Source: Oscillospiraceae bacterium (GTDB lineage Bacteria; Bacillota; Clostridia; Oscillospirales; Ruminococcaceae). Taken from it: DNA of 11,586 nt. The stretch covers positions 1 to 11,586 of the forward strand of contig JAEDGE010000060.1 of assembly GCA_016297675.1 (NCBI GenBank), in the 5' to 3' direction. Numbering within the stretch: position 1 is the first letter of the stretch; each line of letters starts with the position of its first letter. The position numbers were made by a program, and so were the translations under genes. Of this stretch, positions 1 to 6,175 are shown in pieces. The notes below the pieces were generated by a model, which saw only the letters and a list, made by a program, of their open reading frames with translations, was not told the origin of the DNA and did not search any database.

Positions 1-231
1 CGTCTTCTGATTAGAAGTGAAGTACAGCCGTTCCATCGCAACGCTGTTCGGCTGATATTGCTGCAACAGCAATTGAAAATCTCTGTAAATACTCTCCAGC
101 CGTTCGGAAAAGGGGGTTTCCGCTGCGGTGGTAATCGCACCATACGTAATGGGGGTAAAAACAGTTCCGGTATATTCCAAAATACCAAATCCAACAATGG
201 CATAGCCCGGATCAACGCCTAAAATTCGCAT
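1..231 (-). CDS. ruvC: Crossover junction endodeoxyribonuclease RuvC (5' part, runs off the left edge)
   Basis: RuvC resolves Holliday junctions left by homologous recombination, working with the RuvAB branch-migration motor. Only the first 77 residues are inside the window. They begin MRILGVDPGYAIVGFG, the family's first strand with catalytic Asp7, and reach VAMERLYF, where Glu67 matches the second acidic metal ligand (Glu66 in E. coli). The full protein is usually about 160-190 residues, so the C-terminal half with the remaining acidic ligands lies outside. The start at 231 is supported by an AGGAG ribosome site about 10 bases upstream and a sigma-A promoter at 286-315. The gene is divergent from pheA. 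Nothing is abnormal in the visible part. Assignment is from the two motifs and overall N-terminal similarity remembered for the family. Confidence 0.93.
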   Translation of the reverse strand, partial: MRILGVDPGYAIVGFGILEYTGTVFTPITYGAITTAAETPFSERLESIYRDFQLLLQQYQPNSVAMERLYFTSNQKT

Positions 232-285
232 CGTTTCCGTTCTCCTGTTCCACTTCATTTCCTGTCCGTTTTACAGACAATTACT

Positions 286-315
286 ATTATACCATATTTC
301 CTGTACTGCTTTCAA
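286..315 (-). promoter_or_regulatory. Sigma-A promoter of ruvC
   Basis: Reading the minus strand, TTGAAA (315-310) is followed after 18 bases by TATAAT (291-286). The -10 box is preceded by TGG, giving an extended TGn-TATAAT. Transcription would start near 280, leaving a leader of about 50 bases before the ruvC ATG. It lies back-to-back with the pheA promoter. Confidence 0.75.
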
Positions 316-335
316 TAGCGATTCAAATTTTTATG

Positions 336-364
336 TTGATTTTCCAAAAAAATTTTTGTATAAT
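336..364 (+). promoter_or_regulatory. Sigma-A promoter of pheA
   Basis: TTGATT (336-341), a 17-base spacer and TATAAT (359-364). The expected start point near 371 leaves a leader of only about 30 bases, ending in the ribosome site AAAGGAG (387-393, 7 bases before the ATG). There is no room for a leader peptide, T-box or attenuator, so any control by phenylalanine is likely through the ACT domain of the protein or a DNA-binding repressor. Confidence 0.75.
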
Positions 365-400
365 AAAAATAGACTTTAAAAAGAAGAAAGGAGTGCTATC

Positions 401-1519
401 ATGGATTTACAAGAAATCCGCACAGAAATCGATGCTTTGGATCACGAATTGCTGTCGCTGTTTGAACGGCGTATGGCACTTTGCCGAAATGTCGCACTTT
501 ACAAAAAGGAGAACAACTTACCGGTTTTTCAGCCGGAACGGGAAAAACGCCTGCTGGACAAAATTGAACAGGAGGCTTCCCCAGAGTTGCAAAATGCAGC
601 TCGCACACTGTTCTCTGTTATTCTGGACATCAGTAAGCAACTACAATCGCGTATGCTCACCAAACTGGAAACAGAACCAGTATTTACGGCACCAGATTTT
701 ACAACGGCAACCAAAATTGGCTGCCAAGGGACAACCGGTGCAAACTCAGAAGCAGCTTCGCAGCAGCTGTTTCCCGACCGCCCCATCACCTTCTATCCCA
801 CCTTTGAACAGGTTTTTCAGGCAGTAGAATCCGGCGAAATTGAATTCGGTGTTCTGCCTGTCTATAACAGTACCAGCGGTTCTGTTACGCAAACCTATGA
901 CCTGATGGGAAAGTACAGCTGCTGTATCACTGCTATGAACCAGGTAAAAATCAAACACTGTCTGGCTGTCAAAAAAGGAACAACCATGGAGCAAATCACC
1001 GCTGTGTACTCCCATCCGCAGGCATTGATGCAGTGCTCTGATTTCCTCAAACATCACCACCTGCTTCCAAAAGAATACAGCAACACGGCAACCGCTGCCG
1101 CATTTGTGGCTTCCGACCCCAATGCAACCTTTGCTGCCATCTGTTCAGAAGACTGTGCAAAACAAAACGGTTTGGACATCCTGCAAACCGGCATTTCCAA
1201 TGTTGTTCCAAACTACACCCGTTTTATCTGCATCTCGAAAAAAATGATGGTATCACCAGATGCTTCTGTCATTTCGATTATGATGACACTGCCAAATGTA
1301 CCCGGCAGCCTGAGCAAAATTTTGAATCAGTTCTATTTACAGGGCTTAGACTTGGTTAAACTCGAAAGCCGTCCCATTCAAGACGGCAGCTTTGATGTGG
1401 CATTCTATGTAGATTTCAAGGGCAATCTGATGGATCGTTCCATTGCTGCCTTTTTAAACGAACTCTGCAAGAGCTGTCAGGATTTCAAGTTATTGGGAAA
1501 TGCAGTGGTCTTCTCGTAA
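401..1519 (+). CDS. pheA: Bifunctional chorismate mutase / prephenate dehydratase (P-protein)
   Basis: Converts chorismate to prephenate and then to phenylpyruvate, the committed steps to phenylalanine, in the cytosol. The 372 residues hold three domains in order: AroQ-type chorismate mutase (about 1-85), prephenate dehydratase (about 104-282) and a regulatory ACT domain (about 290-372). Mutase residues matching E. coli are Arg7, Arg24, Lys35, Arg47, Glu48, Ser78 and Gln82; the usual Asp48 position is Gln44 here. The dehydratase keeps the GCQGTTGA loop, HPQALMQC, and NYTRF with catalytic Thr273. Its LPIENS motif reads LPVYNS, with Tyr155 in place of the usual Glu, which is unusual. The ACT domain has PGSL (301-304) and ESRP (322-325), the family's phenylalanine-binding motifs, so feedback inhibition by Phe is expected. 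Start fixed by AAAGGAG at 387-393. An antiporter gene follows 68 bp later with no terminator between. Confidence 0.95.
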   Translation: MDLQEIRTEIDALDHELLSLFERRMALCRNVALYKKENNLPVFQPEREKRLLDKIEQEASPELQNAARTLFSVILDISKQLQSRMLTKLETEPVFTAPDFTTATKIGCQGTTGANSEAASQQLFPDRPITFYPTFEQVFQAVESGEIEFGVLPVYNSTSGSVTQTYDLMGKYSCCITAMNQVKIKHCLAVKKGTTMEQITAVYSHPQALMQCSDFLKHHHLLPKEYSNTATAAAFVASDPNATFAAICSEDCAKQNGLDILQTGISNVVPNYTRFICISKKMMVSPDASVISIMMTLPNVPGSLSKILNQFYLQGLDLVKLESRPIQDGSFDVAFYVDFKGNLMDRSIAAFLNELCKSCQDFKLLGNAVVFS

Positions 1520-1570
1520 TATTTCCATAGCAGCCTTGGCTTTTCATCCGCCTGTTCGCCTAACCCCAAA

Positions 1571-1577
1571 AAGGAGG
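1571..1577 (+). promoter_or_regulatory. Ribosome binding site that sets the antiporter start
   Basis: AAGGAGG is a full match to the anti-Shine-Dalgarno core. It lies one base before an in-frame GTG at 1579, too close to use, and 10 bases before the ATG at 1588. The ATG is therefore the start. Confidence 0.8.
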
Positions 1578-1587
1578 CGTGGTTCTC

Positions 1588-3204
1588 ATGATACAACTGT
1601 TACTTTTATTATCCGTTTCCATCATCGCCTGTATTCTCTGCAATAAAATCACTTCAAAAATTGGCATTCCCATGCTGCTTGCCTTTCTCTGTGTGGGAAT
1701 GCTCTGCGGAGAAGATGGGATTCTCGGCATTTCCTTCAACGACTATCAACTGACAGAAAACGTCTGCACCGCCGCCTTGATTCTCATTATCTTTTATGGC
1801 GGTTTCGGCACAAACTGGAATGCTGCCAAACCAGTCGCAGTCCGTTCCATTTTACTTTCTACAGTTGGCGTTTTTCTCACTGCTGTCACTGTTGGAATAT
1901 TCTGCTATTTCGTGCTGCACGTTAGTGTGCTGGAAAGTCTGTTAATTGGCTCTGTCATCAGTTCCACAGATGCAGCCTCTGTCTTCTCCATCCTGCGTGC
2001 CAAAAAACTGAACCTGAAATACGGCACTGCTTCTCTACTGGAAGTAGAAAGCGGCAGTAATGACCCCATTGCATACCTGATGGTAACCGTCATTGTTACC
2101 ATGATGGAAACGGATGTTTCTGCCGGCAGAGTGCTATATCAGGTATTTGCACAAATTGTATATGGTGTTGGCATTGGCATTTTTCTGGCATTGATTGTGC
2201 TCTTTTTTCTGGAACACTTTCAGTTTGACACCAGCGGGTTCGACATGGTATTCATGCTGGCAGTTGCGATTCTCTCCTATGTTGTACCAACGATGATCGG
2301 CGGAAATGGCTATCTGAGTGCTTATATTGCTGGCATTATCCTCGGAAATGCACAGCTTTCTAACAAAAAAAATCTGGTGCACTTCTTTGACGGTGTCACC
2401 GGACTCATGCAGCTTCTGGTTTTCTTCATCCTTGGTATGCTCTGCACACCGACAAAACTGCTTGCTGTTCTGCTGCCGGCTTTGGGAATTGCAATCTTCC
2501 TGACATTGGTTGCCCGTCCGGTTGTGGTTGGTTTGCTACTCACACCATTCCGTGCAAAGCTCTCCCAACAATTACTGGTGTCCTGGTCAGGACTGCGTGG
2601 AGCGACCTCGGCGGTCTTCGCCATTACAGCAGTTGCCAGTATCAACACTTCCCAGTCTGTCACACTGAAATATGATCTGTTTCACATGGTCTTCTGTATT
2701 GTTCTGTTCTCCATTGCCCTGCAAGGGACGTTCCTGCCTTGGGTATCCAAAAAGCTCAACATGATTGATGACTCCCAGAACGTTATGAAAACATTTACAG
2801 ACTATACAGACGAAGAAGTCATTCAGACTTTGCAGCTTCCCATTCACGAACACCATACATGGATTGACCAACCAGTTAGCAGCATTGCACTCCCACCAGA
2901 CACCCTGCTGGCGATGCTGGTTCGGAACGGAAAAACCATCATTCCAAAAGGAAACACCGTCATTCAACAAGGCGATGTCGTGGTACTGAGTGCCGGAAAC
3001 TGTCATCAGACTGCCAACATGCAGTTGTCGGAACTCGTCATTGATGCGCATCACAAATGGAATGGAAAGCAAATCCGTTCCCTGACACTCGGCAAAAAAA
3101 CACTGATTCTCATGATTCAGCGTGGTTCAGAAACCATTATTCCACAGGGAGATACGGAAATTTTAGCAGGAGATACTGTGGTGCTTCATTCGGAAACATC
3201 ATAA
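1588..3204 (+). CDS. nhaP2: K+/H+ (cation/proton) antiporter, CPA1 family, with C-terminal RCK_C (TrkA-C) domains
   Basis: An integral membrane antiporter exchanging cytoplasmic K+ (or Na+) for protons. From the ATG at 1588 it is 538 residues. Roughly residues 1-395 are a run of hydrophobic helices without a cleaved signal peptide. They carry the family's ion-site elements: ISSTDAAS with Asp128 in the unwound helix, and ESGSNDP with Asn158-Asp159, the ND pair typical of electroneutral CPA1 exchangers rather than the DD of CPA2. A short linker leads to two similar cytoplasmic modules, about 417-475 (from Trp425) and 480-538 (from Trp491). Both follow the RCK_C/TrkA-C plan: Trp, a short beta run, an R-x-G-ipqG turn, then GDxVVLxS. 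Such domains gate transport by ligand, possibly a nucleotide. It may be co-transcribed with pheA. The symbol is by family resemblance; the exact cation is not shown by sequence. Confidence 0.88.
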   Translation: MIQLLLLLSVSIIACILCNKITSKIGIPMLLAFLCVGMLCGEDGILGISFNDYQLTENVCTAALILIIFYGGFGTNWNAAKPVAVRSILLSTVGVFLTAVTVGIFCYFVLHVSVLESLLIGSVISSTDAASVFSILRAKKLNLKYGTASLLEVESGSNDPIAYLMVTVIVTMMETDVSAGRVLYQVFAQIVYGVGIGIFLALIVLFFLEHFQFDTSGFDMVFMLAVAILSYVVPTMIGGNGYLSAYIAGIILGNAQLSNKKNLVHFFDGVTGLMQLLVFFILGMLCTPTKLLAVLLPALGIAIFLTLVARPVVVGLLLTPFRAKLSQQLLVSWSGLRGATSAVFAITAVASINTSQSVTLKYDLFHMVFCIVLFSIALQGTFLPWVSKKLNMIDDSQNVMKTFTDYTDEEVIQTLQLPIHEHHTWIDQPVSSIALPPDTLLAMLVRNGKTIIPKGNTVIQQGDVVVLSAGNCHQTANMQLSELVIDAHHKWNGKQIRSLTLGKKTLILMIQRGSETIIPQGDTEILAGDTVVLHSETS

Positions 3205-3229
3205 TTTACATTTACATATGCACAGAAAG

Positions 3230-3269
3230 AACCGGCTGCCGTTTGGTAAAGACAGCCGGTTTTTTTTTT
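3230..3269 (+). terminator. Rho-independent terminator of the pheA-antiporter unit
   Basis: AACCGGCTG (3230-3238) pairs with CAGCCGGTT (3253-3261) around a 14-base loop, followed by a run of T through 3269. It lies between convergent genes. Read on the minus strand the same stem is followed only by a broken T tract (CTTTCTG), so it may also stop the paaK-ACT transcript, less efficiently. Confidence 0.88.
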
Positions 3270-3281
3270 GGTTATGGTTTC

Positions 3282-3713
3282 TTATAAATTTTGAATGTCC
3301 TGCTCTGTGATCAGCAAGAAGCCTGCTTTTTTCAGAATATCTTCTGCTGTCGCAATATCCTCCACACGCAGAACCACATAAGCACGTTCGCCCGGATGGG
3401 CTACAAACGCATAGGTATACTCCACATTCATTCCAGTTTCTGACAATACACGCAGCATTCCTGCAATGCCGCCCGGTGTATCTGGTACAGCAACGCCAAT
3501 CACAGAATTGATGGCAACAATACAATTCTGGTCACGCAGAACTGCTGCTGCCTTATCGGTATCATCTGCAATCAAACGCAGAATGCTGAATTCTTGTGTG
3601 TCTGCAATGAACATTGCCCGCATATCGACACCGGATTCTGCCAGCAGTTTACAGATAGCAGACAATGCACCAGGTTGATTTTGTACAAAAACGGATACTT
3701 GCTGAATTGCCAT
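3282..3713 (-). CDS. Tandem ACT-domain protein linked to an aryl-CoA ligase
   Basis: A 143-residue cytosolic protein made only of two ACT domains, about 1-68 and 70-140. Each has the strand-turn-helix start with a PG turn: NQPGALSAICKLL (Pro14-Gly15) and DTPGGIAGMLRVL (Pro80-Gly81). ACT domains bind small ligands, usually amino acids, at dimer interfaces. No catalytic domain is attached, so a stand-alone sensor or regulatory subunit is the best reading. It starts 48 bp after the end of paaK on the same strand, with its own AAAGGAG site (3723-3729, 9 bases from the ATG), and is probably co-transcribed with it. Pairing of such ACT proteins with phenylacetate-CoA ligase homologues is common in Firmicutes and archaea, often near indolepyruvate oxidoreductase genes (from memory of genome annotations). 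An aromatic amino acid or aryl-acid ligand is inferred. Confidence 0.85.
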   Translation of the reverse strand: MAIQQVSVFVQNQPGALSAICKLLAESGVDMRAMFIADTQEFSILRLIADDTDKAAAVLRDQNCIVAINSVIGVAVPDTPGGIAGMLRVLSETGMNVEYTYAFVAHPGERAYVVLRVEDIATAEDILKKAGFLLITEQDIQNL

Positions 3714-3761
3714 AATGATACACTCCTTTTGATCTGATTGTTTTATTTTAAAATAAATTGT

Positions 3762-5075
3762 TTAGTCATGCAGCTTTCGCTTGTCAATGACACGCACTGC
3801 CTTTCCTTCACTTCTTGCAATTGTCTTCGGATCTACCAGATGCACCTTCGGGGAAATGCCCAACATGGTACGAATCGCAGCGACCAGATGCTTTTCCCGT
3901 TTGGTAATTTCCTCAATGGAATCTGTGAACTGTTCTGGAGAAAGTTCTACATAAACATCCAGTGTATCGGTATTATTCACACGATCCACTTCGATCTGAT
4001 AGTTCGGCGTATAACCTTCGTTCAGCAGAACAGTTTCAATCTGAGACGGGAATACATTCACGCCACGAATGATCATCATATCATCACTGCGTCCCATTGG
4101 CTTTGTCATCTTAATCAGCGTTCTGCCGCAAGAGCATTTTTTTCGGCTCAATACACAGATATCTCTGGTGCGATACCGCAGCAGCGGAAACGCCTCTTTT
4201 GTGATAGCAGTAAATACCAATTCACCTTTTTCTCCATCCGGCAACACTTCTCCAGTTTCTGGGTCAATAATCTCCGGAATAAAGTGGTCTTCATTGATAT
4301 GCATACCAGTCTGCTCACAGCATTCAAACGCAACACCCGGACCGGAAGTTTCCGTCAGGCCATAGATATCATATGCCTTGATGCCAAGCAAATCCTGAAT
4401 ATTTTGCCGCATTTCCTCTGTCCACGGCTCTGCACCAAAAATACCAGCTTTGAGGTGATTGTCCTCCGGTCTATAACCTTTCTCTTTCAGCGTTTCACCA
4501 ATATAGGCAGCATAAGATGGCGTACAGCAAAGAATGGTAGATTCCAGATCCATCATAAACTGAATCTGCCGCTCTGTATTACCGGAGGACATCGGCAGCG
4601 TCAGACAGCCCACTTTATGAGAACCGCCATTCAGACCCGGACCGCCAGTAAACAAACCATACCCATAGCAAACCTGACACACATCTTCCTCTGTTCCGCC
4701 AGCTGCGGTAATGGCTCTTGCACAACAGTCTTCCCAAAGGTCAATGTCATGCTGTGTATAAAATGCAACCACGCGTCTGCCAGTTGTACCAGAAGTAGAC
4801 TGAATCCGTACACAATCCTTCAGCGGCTTTGCCAACAAGCCGTATGGATACTGATCACGCAGATCGGCTTTCGAGAGAAACGGCAGCTTATGCAAATCCT
4901 CTACCCCATGAATATCCTCTGGCTTTACATTTGCTTCTTCCATTTTTGCCCGATAATACGGTACATTTTCATAGACATGCTTGACCTGCTCCACCAAACG
5001 CTTGGATTGCAATGCTCTCATGTCTTCTAATGGCATGGTTTCGATTTCTTTCTGATAATAACGCTGTTCTATCAT
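3762..5075 (-). CDS. paaK: Phenylacetate--CoA ligase (arylacetate-CoA ligase), AMP-forming family
   Basis: Adenylates an aryl acetate with ATP and transfers it to CoA, in the cytosol. From the ATG at 5075 it has 437 residues, the usual PaaK length. Motifs in order: the phosphate loop STSGTTG (93-99), YDIYGLTE (235-242), YRTRD with the ribose-binding Asp305, the hinge region GRSDDMMIIRG, and RSEGKAVRVIDKR near the end with catalytic Lys425. The pair CSCGR near 315 is also usual in this family. An upstream in-frame extension to 5201 adds residues no PaaK has and overlaps the opposite promoter; the ATG at 5075 has TAGGAG 10 bases upstream. In anaerobes without the aerobic paa ring-oxidation genes, such enzymes act on phenylacetate, indoleacetate or 4-hydroxyphenylacetate together with indolepyruvate:ferredoxin oxidoreductase, in either direction. 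The exact substrate cannot be read from the sequence. No convincing promoter was found for it. Confidence 0.93.
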   Translation of the reverse strand: MIEQRYYQKEIETMPLEDMRALQSKRLVEQVKHVYENVPYYRAKMEEANVKPEDIHGVEDLHKLPFLSKADLRDQYPYGLLAKPLKDCVRIQSTSGTTGRRVVAFYTQHDIDLWEDCCARAITAAGGTEEDVCQVCYGYGLFTGGPGLNGGSHKVGCLTLPMSSGNTERQIQFMMDLESTILCCTPSYAAYIGETLKEKGYRPEDNHLKAGIFGAEPWTEEMRQNIQDLLGIKAYDIYGLTETSGPGVAFECCEQTGMHINEDHFIPEIIDPETGEVLPDGEKGELVFTAITKEAFPLLRYRTRDICVLSRKKCSCGRTLIKMTKPMGRSDDMMIIRGVNVFPSQIETVLLNEGYTPNYQIEVDRVNNTDTLDVYVELSPEQFTDSIEEITKREKHLVAAIRTMLGISPKVHLVDPKTIARSEGKAVRVIDKRKLHD

Positions 5076-5130
5076 ATTCCTAATGCTCCTATTTTTTGTT
5101 TTCTGTTGTAATTTGCAGAATTCAAGATGC

Positions 5131-5159
5131 TTGCATTTTCCGAAAGAGTGTGCTACAAT
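5131..5159 (+). promoter_or_regulatory. Sigma-A promoter of the amidohydrolase gene
   Basis: TTGCAT (5131-5136), a 17-base spacer and TACAAT (5154-5159) preceded by TGC, an extended -10. The start point is expected near 5166, about 80 bases before the ATG at 5246. Confidence 0.7.
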
Positions 5160-5197
5160 AAATAATATATGTGATTCTCTCCAAAAGAGCAGACAAC

Positions 5198-5220
5198 ACA
5201 AACTGCATCATGCAGATTGT
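5198..5220 (+). promoter_or_regulatory. Small hairpin in the amidohydrolase 5' leader
   Basis: ACAA-a-CTGC-ATCAT-GCAG-a-TTGT: two 4-bp stems separated by one A/A mismatch, about 10 bases before the ribosome site GAAAGGA (5231-5237). It could modulate translation, but no ligand or partner is suggested by the sequence. Confidence 0.3.
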
Positions 5221-5245
5221 TTGCCTTTCAGAAAGGAACTTTTCT

Positions 5246-6067
5246 ATGTCAATTATTGATTTTCACACGCACGTATTTCCAGAGGCAATTGCCGAAAAGA
5301 CAATTACAATGCTCGCCGAAAAAAGTCAAAGCCAACCATATGGAAATGGAACATTTTCTTCCTTACTGTCCTCCATGCAGACAAGCGGTGTCACGCACAG
5401 TGTCACACTGCCGGTTGTCACCAATCCAAAACAATTTGACAGCATTTTAAAATATGCTGTTGTCTGCAACCAAAATCCAAATATCTTCGCATTTGGTGGT
5501 ATCCATCCAGATGACCCAGCACCAGAAGAACACTTACTGCAAATCCAACAAGCCGGTCTGTACGGCATCAAACTGCATCCAGATTATCAACAGACTTTTC
5601 TTGATGATCCCAAATACATTCGTATTTTGCGGCAATGTGTCGCACTGAATTTGCCGGTTGTCATTCATTCCGGTGTAGATGACGGCTTTCCAGAAACCGT
5701 ACATTGCACACCGGAACGGATTCTCCATATGCTGGAGCAAGTTTATGGTGATACAACACCAGAAAAACCGCTGATCGTACTGGCACATGGCGGTGCAAAT
5801 CGAATGTATGAACAAGTGCTGTCGCTGCTTTGCGGCAAACCGGTTTATTTTGATATCAGCTTTATTTTAAGCTATATTGCACCGGATTTACTGATGCAGA
5901 TCATCCGGAAACATGGCGTGGAAAACATCCTGTTTGCCACGGATTTTCCTTGGAGTGACCCGGCATCCGATATTGCATTTGTAAACCGTCTGCCACTGAC
6001 AGAAGCAGAAAAAGACTGTATTTTCTGGAAAAATGCACAAACTCTTCTGCATCTTCCGCAAATTTAA
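5246..6067 (+). CDS. Amidohydrolase family 2 metal-dependent hydrolase/decarboxylase
   Basis: A 273-residue TIM-barrel enzyme of the amidohydrolase-2 (ACMSD-like) group. Metal and catalytic residues visible in order: DFHTH (His7, His9) on the first strand, GIKLHPD (Lys109, His111), VIHSG (His141), LAHGG (His181) and FATDFPW (Asp233). This is the usual set for a mononuclear hydrolase or a non-oxidative decarboxylase. The substrate is unknown; relatives act on amides, esters, or aromatic and unsaturated carboxylic acids. The start at 5246 is chosen because GAAAGGA lies 8 bases upstream and the metal motif begins four residues later; an in-frame extension to 5171 adds a segment without family resemblance. 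It is divergent from paaK, which might hint at an aromatic acid substrate, but that is only context. It converges on fbp. Confidence 0.85.
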   Translation: MSIIDFHTHVFPEAIAEKTITMLAEKSQSQPYGNGTFSSLLSSMQTSGVTHSVTLPVVTNPKQFDSILKYAVVCNQNPNIFAFGGIHPDDPAPEEHLLQIQQAGLYGIKLHPDYQQTFLDDPKYIRILRQCVALNLPVVIHSGVDDGFPETVHCTPERILHMLEQVYGDTTPEKPLIVLAHGGANRMYEQVLSLLCGKPVYFDISFILSYIAPDLLMQIIRKHGVENILFATDFPWSDPASDIAFVNRLPLTEAEKDCIFWKNAQTLLHLPQI

Positions 6068-6092
6068 ATATAGTATACCATATTTCACAGAG

Positions 6093-6118
6093 AATTGCAA
6101 CAATTTTATGCAATTTTT
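6093..6118 (+). terminator. Possible weak terminator after the amidohydrolase gene
   Basis: AATTGCA (6093-6099) pairs with TGCAATT (6109-6115) around 9 bases, followed by a short T run. The stem is AT-rich, so the call is tentative. No clear terminator for fbp was found reading the other way through 6068-6175. Confidence 0.35.
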
Positions 6119-6175
6119 ATAAGAATTTCGCACTTTTGTAAGAAAGCTCTACTTTTTTTTCGAGAAAACAATTCC

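Noticed and set aside
1520..1587. A separate promoter or terminator between pheA and the antiporter
   Set aside because: Neither a good -35/-10 pair nor a stem with T tail is visible in the 68 bases, so co-transcription is the simpler reading.
3738..5030. A 430-codon plus-strand open frame antisense to paaK
   Set aside because: It mirrors paaK codons, has no ribosome site or family motif, and is rich in Cys, His and Phe as antisense frames often are. The minus strand shows all PaaK motifs.
5076..5201. In-frame N-terminal extension of paaK (42 residues)
   Set aside because: PaaK proteins start near MIEQRYYQKEIE; the extension overlaps the opposite promoter and has no ribosome site.
5171..5245. 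Upstream start for the amidohydrolase
   Set aside because: The 25 added residues have no family resemblance, and GAAAGGA is correctly spaced for the ATG at 5246.
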